Notes: generated by a model from the sequence alone, not told the origin. A DNA stretch of 7,047 nucleotides from Mobilitalea sp. (GCA_029974875.1 JARKQP010000611.1:1-7047), one strand, 5' to 3'; positions 1 through 6,150 are shown, counted from the first letter of the stretch. Made by a program: numbers and translations.

Positions 1-361
1 GTAAGGTATCCTCAAGATAGGTAGGGAATTTCGTATAATCATATGCATCGCTGTTCGCTGTACCGATTACCTTATATCCTAAAATGGACAGAATATCACT
101 GTTACCGCTGATATCCACAATCCTCTCCGGGCTAGCAGGGATTTCAACCTCTCCCCTTACATCCGTTACAGTCACGGTCTTCGGAGTCTCAGGGGCTTCC
201 GGTGCCGCCTCTGTAGGGTCGGCCGCCTCCCCTGTACCAGCCTCACTGCCGCTATTAGTTACCGGGTCAGCTGTATTTGTGTTAGCATTTGAGCAGCCGG
301 CAAAGGTCAGTGCTACGGCGCAAGCTAAGATAAATTTTTTAAAGATGGAATTCATTTTCAT
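1..361 (-). CDS. Iron-siderophore ABC transporter substrate-binding lipoprotein (N-terminal part, runs off the left edge)
   Basis: The minus strand is open from an ATG at 361 to the window edge (120 codons seen). The product is a secreted lipoprotein. It has a short basic N-terminus (MKMNSIFKKF), a hydrophobic segment at residues 10-22, and a lipobox-like TFAGC giving lipidated Cys23. A low-complexity Ala/Glu/Pro/Thr linker follows at about residues 24-60. The mature domain then begins with VTVTDVRGEVEIP and SPERIVDIS, the usual opening of the periplasmic-binding fold of Fe3+-siderophore/cobalamin binding proteins (FhuD/FecB/YfiY-like, PF01497), which deliver ligand to a membrane permease. 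The start is set by GGAAAGGAAA at 369-378, about 7 nt upstream. An ATG at 366 hits a stop after two codons; one at 355 is in frame but too far from this site. Iron rather than cobalamin is inferred from the Fur box in the promoter and the divergent AraC regulator. The exact ligand is unknown, and the permease and ATPase genes are not visible. Confidence 0.85.
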   Translation of the reverse strand, partial: MKMNSIFKKFILACAVALTFAGCSNANTNTADPVTNSGSEAGTGEAADPTEAAPEAPETPKTVTVTDVRGEVEIPASPERIVDISGNSDILSILGYKVIGTANSDAYDYTKFPTYLEDTL

Positions 362-406
362 TTCATTATTTCCTTTCCTGTGATATACTGATTAACAACG
401 AAGCTT

Positions 407-435
407 ATTGTAAATGATTTTCATTATCATTTCAA
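407..435 (-). promoter_or_regulatory. Sigma-A-type promoter of the siderophore-binding lipoprotein
   Basis: On the minus strand, TTGAAA (435-430) and TACAAT (412-407) are separated by exactly 17 nt. Transcription would start near 400, giving a leader of about 40 nt before the ATG at 361. The spacer coincides with a Fur-box-like dyad, so Fur binding would block RNA polymerase directly. Confidence 0.65.
415..429. promoter_or_regulatory. Fur box
   Basis: TGATTTTCATTATCA matches the 7-1-7 Fur consensus TGATAAT-N-ATTATCA at all but two positions, and flanking A/T bases extend the symmetry outward. It occupies the -35/-10 spacer of the lipoprotein promoter, the classic position for iron-dependent repression. 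Fur binding is inferred from sequence only. A separate ATTATCA half-site lies at 474-480. Confidence 0.7.
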
Positions 436-480
436 CATCTGCACCTGATTTCATTATTATTACATCCGTTCCCATTATCA

Positions 481-590
481 GCTTGCAGGCCGGTGTCTGT
501 TAGCTTGCAGGTCGGTGTTCGTTAACTTGCAGGCCGGTATCTGTTAGCCTGCGAGCCAATATCTGTTAGCTTGCGGGCCAATCTCGTTGT
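481..590. repeat. Array of five 22-bp direct repeats, likely operator for the AraC-type regulator
   Basis: Five head-to-tail units begin at 481, 503, 525, 547 and 569. The unit starts GCTTGCAGGCCGG and ends CTGTTA. Copies 1-3 are nearly identical; copy 4 has GCGAGCCAAT in the middle; copy 5 is degenerate and about 1 nt shorter. A period of 22 bp is about two helical turns, so all copies face the same side of the DNA. The array ends about 35 bp before the araC-type start codon and begins about 46 bp upstream of the lipoprotein -35 box, suiting activation of one gene and autoregulation of the other. That role is inference; AraC-family proteins are known to bind direct repeats with about this period. 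Confidence 0.8.
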
Positions 591-624
591 AATACCTTAA
601 AAACACAGTAAAAAGGGGATTTCC

Positions 625-1626
625 ATGAAAGTAAGATCCAGCGAAGAATTTAAGGGGGCGGTTTTAAAAAAATTAGGCTTCCAGGAATATCATTATGAAA
701 ATTATACCCTACATAGGAATAATCGCCGGCCGGAATTAGGCTATCTGCTTACCTATGGGCGGGATAATTATTATACTCTGGGAATTGCGGATTATACCAT
801 ACCCGAGGATTTCTCCCTGTCCTTTGACAATCCTGAGCTGTTGATGCGCTTTGGCCTGGTATACCAGGGGGTTACCGAGTTCCAGCTGGCGGACGCGCCC
901 GTATCCTCCTTCTCCCCCTCCTCCTTCTTCGTCATTGAAAAGGATCTGAAGGGACAGCAGAGCTGGAAAAAAGGCCAGCACTACCACGGAGCTGAAATAA
1001 CCATCCATGAGGATTATTTCTCCGAGGTAATACGGCCTAATTTCCCTAAGTCGGTGGGATTGGATTCCTTTATTAATAACTACACCTATCTTTATTTACC
1101 CTTAGAAATCGTAAATATTATCAGGCAGCTCCAAAAGCTGGCGAATGAAAATTCCATCACCGGTATCTATCTGGAGGCAAAGATCCTGGAATGTATCGCC
1201 ATCCTATTCAACGAGGTTACCAGGTCAGCGGAAAATGCCTTTACCAACCAGATTGATTATGGCAGCATCCATATCGGGAAGGACCGCAGCATTAAGCTGA
1301 CAGCCTCCGATATACGGGCAGTCCAAAAGGCTCATGAGCTTATCACGCAGAACTATGCCAGCCCACCCCATATCACCGCCTTAAGCAGGCTGGTATACCT
1401 AAATGAGCAGAAGCTAAAGGCCGGCTTTTCTAAGCATTACCATATGTCAATCGGTGAATATACGAATACGATACGGATGACAATTGCCGCCAACCTGCTC
1501 TCTACCACGGATCTAAGCATCGATACGGTAGCATCCAGGGTCGGCTACAACTATTCCGCCAATTTTGCCAAAATGTTTAAGAAAACCTATGGAAAGACAC
1601 CTTTGCAGTTTAGGAAAAAGACCTGA
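625..1626 (+). CDS. AraC-family transcriptional regulator (PchR/YbtA-like, probably siderophore/iron responsive)
   Basis: This 333-residue cytoplasmic DNA-binding protein has a C-terminal AraC/XylS domain at about residues 228-331. The first helix-turn-helix is at about 249-272 (ALSRLVYLNEQKLKAGF) and the second at about 298-321 (IDTVASRVGYNYSANFAKMF), ending with the family signature YGKTPLQFR. The LNEQKLKAGF motif is typical of the PchR/YbtA group that activates siderophore uptake genes. Residues 1-225 form the presumed effector-binding region; no named domain is recognised there, although GQHYHGAEITIHEDYF looks conserved. The ATG at 625 follows AAGGGG with a 6-nt spacer. The gene is divergent from the siderophore-binding lipoprotein, with a Fur box and five 22-bp repeats between them, so it is best read as that transporter's activator. 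It converges on the response regulator, leaving only 17 nt between the stops. The effector is unknown. Confidence 0.88.
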   Translation: MKVRSSEEFKGAVLKKLGFQEYHYENYTLHRNNRRPELGYLLTYGRDNYYTLGIADYTIPEDFSLSFDNPELLMRFGLVYQGVTEFQLADAPVSSFSPSSFFVIEKDLKGQQSWKKGQHYHGAEITIHEDYFSEVIRPNFPKSVGLDSFINNYTYLYLPLEIVNIIRQLQKLANENSITGIYLEAKILECIAILFNEVTRSAENAFTNQIDYGSIHIGKDRSIKLTASDIRAVQKAHELITQNYASPPHITALSRLVYLNEQKLKAGFSKHYHMSIGEYTNTIRMTIAANLLSTTDLSIDTVASRVGYNYSANFAKMFKKTYGKTPLQFRKKT

Positions 1627-1643
1627 CAGGAGGAGGTCAGCGC

Positions 1644-3233
1644 CTATATGTCCTTAGCTTCCTTTTCATACAGCTTACGGTATTCCTTAGGGGTCATCCC
1701 GGTTCTGTCCTTGAAAATCTTCGCAAAATAAGAAAAATTGTCATATCCCACCTTAATGGCTATTGAATTTACGGACTCGCCGGTTTTCTCCAGGTATTCC
1801 TTTGCTACCTCGACACGCTTTCCCATGATGTAATTGCCAATGGATTCCCCGATTTCCTTTTTAAAGATACGTGCCAGGTAGTCCTGGTTCAGATATACCA
1901 TCTCCGCCAGGGATTCCCTTGTAATGTCCTTGTCCAGGTTCTTATCGATATGTTCCTTTACGGTCTGGACAATGGGCTTATCCAGGTCCGGATTGCGGAG
2001 CATGTTCATGGCCGTGTCTATCATCTGGTTGATCGCCTTCTTGGCATTTGTCACATTTTCAACGGCGGTATTAAAAAACTCCGCATTAAACAAGGGCGCC
2101 CCGAATTGATAGGTCGGCACCTTATTTTCGTTTAATACCCTGATTAACAGCTGGAGAAAGCTTGTGACAAAGCCATGGAGCACATCCCTGTCCAGCCGGC
2201 AGTAAGATAATTGCTTATCCAGATATTTGGCGACCTCCTTTTTTACCACCTCATCCTGTCCATCCTTTAAAAAGCTTTCCCAAATTGAAGAATCAGGCGC
2301 CTTGAACTCATTGACCTGGTCGCTATATTCGCTTATAGCCGTGATTTCCCCATTTTCGATGAGACTCTTTTTCATCAGGGTGAGGAATTTGGCCACCTCC
2401 CTCTGGAGCCGGTCCAGCCTGGCTACCCTTCCGATGATGACACTGCACTCCATGTTCAGGTTTTTCTGGACCTTTTTTTGAAAGAGGACTGCTATGTCCT
2501 TTTCTAATTCCGCCTTATTGGTATCATATTGGAGCTTAATAACAGCCAGAAAGCTTTCCTTTTGCAAATGGAGGACTGCCTCTACCGTATATTCTCCGTT
2601 GGTAAACACCTCCATAATAAGGTTGTTGAAGGTCCAGTCAAACATTCCCCTTCCGTATTCACTGTTGCCCTTCCTGATGTGGCCCGGATATTTAATATAG
2701 ACCGGCACAAACAGATTGCCTGCCTGATAATTAAAGTCCTTGTCCAGGAGCCCCACATCCTGCTGGTCGATTAGAAAATCCCAGAAGAACTGTTCCTTCC
2801 TTATCTTCTGCGAGGTTGTCCAGAAGGCATAGTACTTATCATGGTTTACCAGGCTGAGTGCTTTCTTGGCTTCCTCCAGGGCACCGGCGATCATTTTCTC
2901 CAGCTCCTCATAATCAATGGGCTTTAAGGCGTAGGCATAGCAGCCGTATTTAATTGCTTCCGTTGCATATTTGAATTCAGCATAGCTGGTCAGTAATATT
3001 TCCTGAATAATATAGTTCTTCTCCTTGATCCATTTCAACAGCTCAAAGCCGTTTTCCTTTGGCATTTCGATATCACACACCAGAACATGGATTGGAATGT
3101 CGCCAATAATCTTCCTGGCCTTGTTCACACTTTGGGCCGTATATACATTTTCGACCCCAATGCTTGTCCAATCCAGGCTTTTTCTCAATGCCTCCAGTAC
3201 ATACGAATCATCATCCACAAGTAATATATTCAC
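1644..3233 (-). CDS. Response regulator with REC and AraC-type DNA-binding domains (YesN family)
   Basis: This 529-residue response regulator is partnered with the kinase upstream. The receiver domain spans about residues 2-120, with acidic pocket D7-D8-D9, phospho-acceptor Asp54 in VCDIEMP, switch Thr82 in LLTSYAEF, and Lys104 in LKPID; all key residues are present. A middle region of about 300 residues (about 125-420) has no recognised motif, as is usual for the long YesN type. The C-terminal AraC domain covers about residues 422-520, with helix-turn-helix motifs near 437-459 and 488-510 and the ending GMTPKEYRKLY. The start codon is GTG at 3233-3231, supported by GGGAGG ending 5 nt upstream. 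The kinase ends 148 nt upstream on the same strand, and a tandem-repeat array fills that gap. YesMN pairs commonly control carbohydrate transporters, but no such target is visible here, so the regulon is unknown. Confidence 0.92.
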   Translation of the reverse strand: MNILLVDDDSYVLEALRKSLDWTSIGVENVYTAQSVNKARKIIGDIPIHVLVCDIEMPKENGFELLKWIKEKNYIIQEILLTSYAEFKYATEAIKYGCYAYALKPIDYEELEKMIAGALEEAKKALSLVNHDKYYAFWTTSQKIRKEQFFWDFLIDQQDVGLLDKDFNYQAGNLFVPVYIKYPGHIRKGNSEYGRGMFDWTFNNLIMEVFTNGEYTVEAVLHLQKESFLAVIKLQYDTNKAELEKDIAVLFQKKVQKNLNMECSVIIGRVARLDRLQREVAKFLTLMKKSLIENGEITAISEYSDQVNEFKAPDSSIWESFLKDGQDEVVKKEVAKYLDKQLSYCRLDRDVLHGFVTSFLQLLIRVLNENKVPTYQFGAPLFNAEFFNTAVENVTNAKKAINQMIDTAMNMLRNPDLDKPIVQTVKEHIDKNLDKDITRESLAEMVYLNQDYLARIFKKEIGESIGNYIMGKRVEVAKEYLEKTGESVNSIAIKVGYDNFSYFAKIFKDRTGMTPKEYRKLYEKEAKDI

Positions 3234-3275
3234 AATTACCTCCCATCAAGCTTCTTCCCATGCCATGGCGCAAGC

Positions 3276-3392
3276 TATGACATGAACCATACCTAAACTA
3301 TGCCATGAACCTTAACCTAAGTTATTCCATGAACCTTACCTAAGTTATGCCATGAACCTTACCTAAGTTATTCCATGAACCTTAACCTAGGT
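3276..3392. repeat. Five 23/24-nt tandem repeats between kinase and response regulator, each with a start-X-stop mini-ORF on the sense strand
   Basis: Units lie at 3276-3298, 3299-3322, 3323-3345, 3346-3368 and 3369-3392 (23, 24, 23, 23 and 24 nt). The plus-strand core is CCATGAACCTTACCTAAGT; the outermost 3276 copy is the most diverged. In the sense (minus) direction every unit reads TTAGGT(T)AAGGTTC-ATG followed by one codon and a stop: ATG GAA TAA, ATG GCA TAA, ATG GAA TAA, ATG GCA TAG, ATG TCA TAG. The unit at 3369-3392 overlaps the kinase stop, so the repeat supplies the kinase's last codons (Leu-Gly-stop). The repeats are plainly visible; any role in translation or mRNA structure is inference. 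Confidence 0.9.
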
Positions 3393-5112
3393 TGCCATTG
3401 GTCATGGCATTATCGGCGCTTCTTTTCCTGTCCGGGAACCGGATCTCTACTCCTGCCCCGCCCTTTTCACGGTTATAGAACAGGACTGATGCCTCATTGC
3501 CAAAAGCCAGCTTCATCCGCGATACGGCGTTCATGATGCCGATCCGTTTGTCACCCTCACTAATGTCCATGCTATTTTGCAGCTTATAAAGGATCTCCGG
3601 CTCAAAGCCTTCCCCGGTGTCCTCTATCACAATTACCGCACCCATATCTTCCAGATCCACGGTTCCCTTAATGGTCAGCTCAATATCATCCTCCCAGTTA
3701 ATGGTATACTTAAGGGAGTTTTCCACAAAGGTCTGGAGCACCAGGGGCGGTATTTCCATGTCCAATATTCTTTCGTCCATGGAGATATGGGATTCAAAGC
3801 AGTTGCCATAGCGTATTTTCTGGATCTCCAGATACTTATTGATATGCTCCAGCTCGTCCCTGACCGTCGCAAAGCTCTCACGGCTTTTAAAGATATACCT
3901 TAAATACTCCGATACACAGTTTGACAGCCGCTGTATCTCTTTATACTGCTCCAGCTGTGCCATATTATATATGATATTCAGGCAATTGAGGTAAAAGTGG
4001 GGCTCTATCTGCAGCGTGAGGAAATCCATCTGGGTCTTTTGCTGTTCCAGGGTCTTTTCGTAGATATCGATTTTCAGTCCCTTGATCTTGCCCACCATTT
4101 CAGACATTAGTTTACTGGCATTTCCAAGCTCATTAATCTGGTAATGGGTGGCTACGTCATATACCTCCTCATTTTTCAAGGTCTCAAGATTTTCATTGAA
4201 GGCCTGGATCGGACGGAGCACCGTTTTATTAACAAACCGGAGGATCCCAAGGACTATGGAAACCACTCCGATCATGAGCAGCACCATCACCAGCTGGAAC
4301 CAGAAGGTCTTTAAGACACTGTTATAATTATGGATTACCATAATAATGTCGATATTCCCTACCACGGTCTGCTTCATAACGAGTATTTGTTTAAAAAAAT
4401 CAGTCCTGACCGTTCCGCTCAGCTCCTCAGAAGGCTTAATCTTATCCCTGGACAATTCCTCCTGGTAGTGGTAGACCTGATCCTCAGGCCCGGCTACAGC
4501 TATATAATATTCCTTGCCATAGAATTCACTTCCCAGTGATTTTATGACCTCATCAACGCTGATATAGGAGAACATGTACCGGCGGTTATTACTGATGATA
4601 TCCAGAAAATAATAATTGCCATCCAGCTCCACGATATTCCAGCCGCTTTTAAAGTCCAGCCTGTCCAGCTTCCCCAGCAGTTCCTCCTGGATATTGATCC
4701 ATAGGACATATTCATCCAGGGTTTCGTAATCATTAACCAGCTTACCGCTATCGGGAAAATAAATCGCATAATTTACGGAATAATGTAATTCCCTTGACCA
4801 GTTCCTGATCATGGATTTTATTCTTGTGGTTATGGTTACCTCATCTATTTTCTTCTTTTTGTCCAGGGTCGCAACCAGCAGGGTGTCCAAATCCCTGTCA
4901 TATCCCACCTCTGACAGCATCATGGTGTGGATTCCGGCCAACGCACCCGACACATCGCTCACATCCATATATAACCTGTTTGATACGGAATTAATGGAGT
5001 TGACCGTCTGCCGGTTAATTGCGTAGATGGATGTAGCAAAGTTCAAAACCACCATAATAGCTAAGGTAATCTCTATCCACCGGATAATATTTGAAAAATT
5101 ATATTCCTTCAT
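3382..5112 (-). CDS. Sensor histidine kinase, YesM family (His_kinase PF06580 plus HATPase_c)
   Basis: This 576-residue membrane kinase autophosphorylates on histidine and passes phosphate to the downstream response regulator. The order of parts is: transmembrane helix 1 at about residues 11-32, an extracytoplasmic sensor region at about 33-268, transmembrane helix 2 at about 269-293, a HAMP-like linker at about 294-350, a dimerisation/phospho-acceptor segment with His372 in QIEPHFYLNCLN, and a C-terminal ATPase domain. The ATPase shows the N box (TFVENSLKY, Asn465), the G1 box (EDTGEGF, Asp498/Gly500/Gly502), a second glycine motif (RIGIMNAVSRM), and a final GGAGVEIRFP strand. The H box differs from the common QINPHFLYN, but its histidine is kept. 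The ATG at 5112 follows GAGGG with a spacer of about 5 nt. A likely own promoter and a structured leader lie upstream. The signal it senses cannot be told from sequence. Confidence 0.93.
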   Translation of the reverse strand: MKEYNFSNIIRWIEITLAIMVVLNFATSIYAINRQTVNSINSVSNRLYMDVSDVSGALAGIHTMMLSEVGYDRDLDTLLVATLDKKKKIDEVTITTRIKSMIRNWSRELHYSVNYAIYFPDSGKLVNDYETLDEYVLWINIQEELLGKLDRLDFKSGWNIVELDGNYYFLDIISNNRRYMFSYISVDEVIKSLGSEFYGKEYYIAVAGPEDQVYHYQEELSRDKIKPSEELSGTVRTDFFKQILVMKQTVVGNIDIIMVIHNYNSVLKTFWFQLVMVLLMIGVVSIVLGILRFVNKTVLRPIQAFNENLETLKNEEVYDVATHYQINELGNASKLMSEMVGKIKGLKIDIYEKTLEQQKTQMDFLTLQIEPHFYLNCLNIIYNMAQLEQYKEIQRLSNCVSEYLRYIFKSRESFATVRDELEHINKYLEIQKIRYGNCFESHISMDERILDMEIPPLVLQTFVENSLKYTINWEDDIELTIKGTVDLEDMGAVIVIEDTGEGFEPEILYKLQNSMDISEGDKRIGIMNAVSRMKLAFGNEASVLFYNREKGGAGVEIRFPDRKRSADNAMTNGNLG

Positions 5113-5163
5113 TCAATCCCTCTATCCTTCTGACAATTTTGCTAGGGTGTATCTAAAACTGCA

Positions 5164-5203
5164 CGTGCCGGGTTGAATGCGTTTTCAGGCATACCCAGGC
5201 ACG
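5164..5203 (-). other. Long interrupted hairpin in the histidine-kinase leader
   Basis: The arms pair as CGTGCC/GGCACG, GGGT/ACCC and ATGC/GCAT (14 bp in total) around an 8-nt loop at 5181-5188, with small bulges at 5174-5176 and 5197. In the minus-strand transcript an outer helix can form between 5224-5232 (TATCTAGAA in the RNA sense) and 5150-5158 (TTTTAGATA), enclosing the hairpin. This makes 9 pairs including one G-U wobble. No U-tract follows, so it is not a plain intrinsic terminator. A leader RNA element or a protein-binding site is inferred. Confidence 0.6.
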
Positions 5204-5237
5204 GCTTTGATGTATGGACATTATTCTAGATATTATC

Positions 5238-5246
5238 AGTATAGCA
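5238..5246 (-). promoter_or_regulatory. Putative extended -10 promoter for the kinase-regulator operon
   Basis: The minus strand reads TGCTATACT, an extended -10 element (TGnTATAAT, one mismatch). No good -35 is present; TAGAAG lies at the right distance. Transcription would start at about 5231 on A, almost exactly at the 5' arm of the outer helix described for the leader, giving a leader of roughly 119 nt. Confidence 0.4.
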
Positions 5247-5303
5247 GACATAAAATATTACTTCTATTACAATACGGACCCGAAAATGCTAAAATCCAGA
5301 CCT

Positions 5304-6005
5304 TTATTCCCCAAGCAAAACCATTCCGCCCTTTTCTCCATATCCTGTATCCCAAAGCTCCCGGAGTGAAAGCCAATAGTAGCCTCCATAGGTCGCTGCC
5401 TTTACAAAAAATTCACCCTCATATTCTTCATACCCTACCAGCAGGAACCAATGCCATACAAAGAATTTTATGTTGGGGGATTTATGCTTTAAGAGAAGGT
5501 ACGGGATTGGCATCTCGTTGTCTATCTGCCTGCGGATTTGGGCAGCTGCCTCCTCCACCGGCTCATCTCCTGAAAATCCGCTTAATTGCAGCGTATTTTC
5601 CCCTGCCTCCCTTAAGTATTGCTGTACACCCTCAATGTATATTTTTAACGTATTGATTCCTGACCATCTTGGCTTGAGATAGGGCTTTAGCTTCGCGGAG
5701 AAGCTTATGTAATCTTCCTTGTTCAAATCCCGTATGTCAAAGGGGTACAGGTGTGTCTTATCCTGATATAGAGCCATGTAAATGCTGACATCACAGGCGG
5801 TAGCTGCGGCACATCCGCCCAGCTTCATCATGGGATCTCGAAACCAGTCCTGGCTGCCTCCGTATGAGTTTTCTATCGTGAAATATGGCAATTCTTTCTT
5901 CATAATTTTATATCCATCTCCTTGTAAGCTGAAATTAATCTCTATAAGCCTCTTCATTAATTTTGTTATAGTTGCTTTATCTGCATGCAATATCATAGCT
6001 TTCAA
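5304..6005 (-). CDS. Protein of unknown function, cysteine-peptidase-like (C39/papain-type fold suspected)
   Basis: Up to 233 residues; no signal peptide or membrane helix is seen, so it is probably cytoplasmic. A papain-like or C39-like fold is suggested by SYGGSQDWF (Gln52) followed by LGGCAAATACD, with Cys65 as candidate nucleophile, and by FVWHWFLLVGYEEYEG, with His185 as candidate base before a strand and the VKAATYGGYYWLSL segment. In C39-type enzymes an Asp or Asn usually follows that strand. Here KAATYG takes its place, so activity is uncertain. The start is unclear. The TTG at 6005 is 14 nt from the best GGGAGG (6020-6025), and the ATG at 5996 is further still with no site of its own; an in-frame stop lies just upstream of the GGGAGG. 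The gene lies 191 nt upstream of the kinase on the same strand and is divergent from the marR-type gene. Substrate and pathway are unknown. It could instead be a non-catalytic relative, such as an acyl- or peptide-binding protein. Confidence 0.75.
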   Translation of the reverse strand: MKAMILHADKATITKLMKRLIEINFSLQGDGYKIMKKELPYFTIENSYGGSQDWFRDPMMKLGGCAAATACDVSIYMALYQDKTHLYPFDIRDLNKEDYISFSAKLKPYLKPRWSGINTLKIYIEGVQQYLREAGENTLQLSGFSGDEPVEEAAAQIRRQIDNEMPIPYLLLKHKSPNIKFFVWHWFLLVGYEEYEGEFFVKAATYGGYYWLSLRELWDTGYGEKGGMVLLGE

Positions 6006-6044
6006 CTTTTCGTTAAGAGCCTCCCGTCACCGGTACTCTCAAAT

Positions 6045-6073
6045 AGCATATAATATACCGCATGAAAATGCAA
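6045..6073 (-). promoter_or_regulatory. Putative promoter of the cysteine-peptidase-like gene
   Basis: On the minus strand, TTGCAT (6073-6068) and TATGCT (6050-6045) are 17 nt apart, each matching four of six consensus bases. The predicted start near 6038 leaves a leader of about 33 nt that contains GGGAGG at 6020-6025. Confidence 0.4.
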
Positions 6074-6150
6074 CTACGATCATCCTTCATCATTCCACTC
6101 AAAAAAGGATCCCCGCCCCTGCTAAAATTACTTAAAATAGAAATTAACTC

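Noticed and set aside
84..383. Plus-strand 99-residue ORF rich in Ser/Ala/Val
   Set aside because: It is the antisense shadow of the lipoprotein's low-complexity linker and has no ribosome site; the minus-strand reading gives a clear signal peptide and binding-protein domain.
446..464. Possible second Fur box (TGATTTCATTATTA)
   Set aside because: The right half does not form the ATTATCA arm in register, so the match to the 7-1-7 pattern is poor; it is probably AT-rich background.
481..590. CRISPR array
   Set aside because: The units are directly contiguous with no unique spacers and there are no cas genes; this is a simple tandem operator-like repeat.
586..614. Promoter for the araC-type gene around TAATAC (590-595)
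   Set aside because: A possible -10 is present, but no acceptable -35 lies 16-18 nt upstream, so it is not listed as a feature; the true promoter probably overlaps the repeat array.
3276..3392. Second CRISPR-like or IS-end candidate in the kinase-regulator gap
   Set aside because: The 23/24-nt units abut without spacers and there are no terminal inverted repeats or transposase remnants.
3394..3408. Small inverted repeat GCCAT-N5-ATGGC near the kinase stop
   Set aside because: Only 5 bp and inside coding sequence, with no T-tract on either strand; not supportable as a terminator.
5177..5656. Plus-strand ORF of 159 residues opposite the cysteine-peptidase-like gene
   Set aside because: It starts inside the leader hairpin, has no ribosome site and no recognisable domain, and is antisense to a coherent coding frame.
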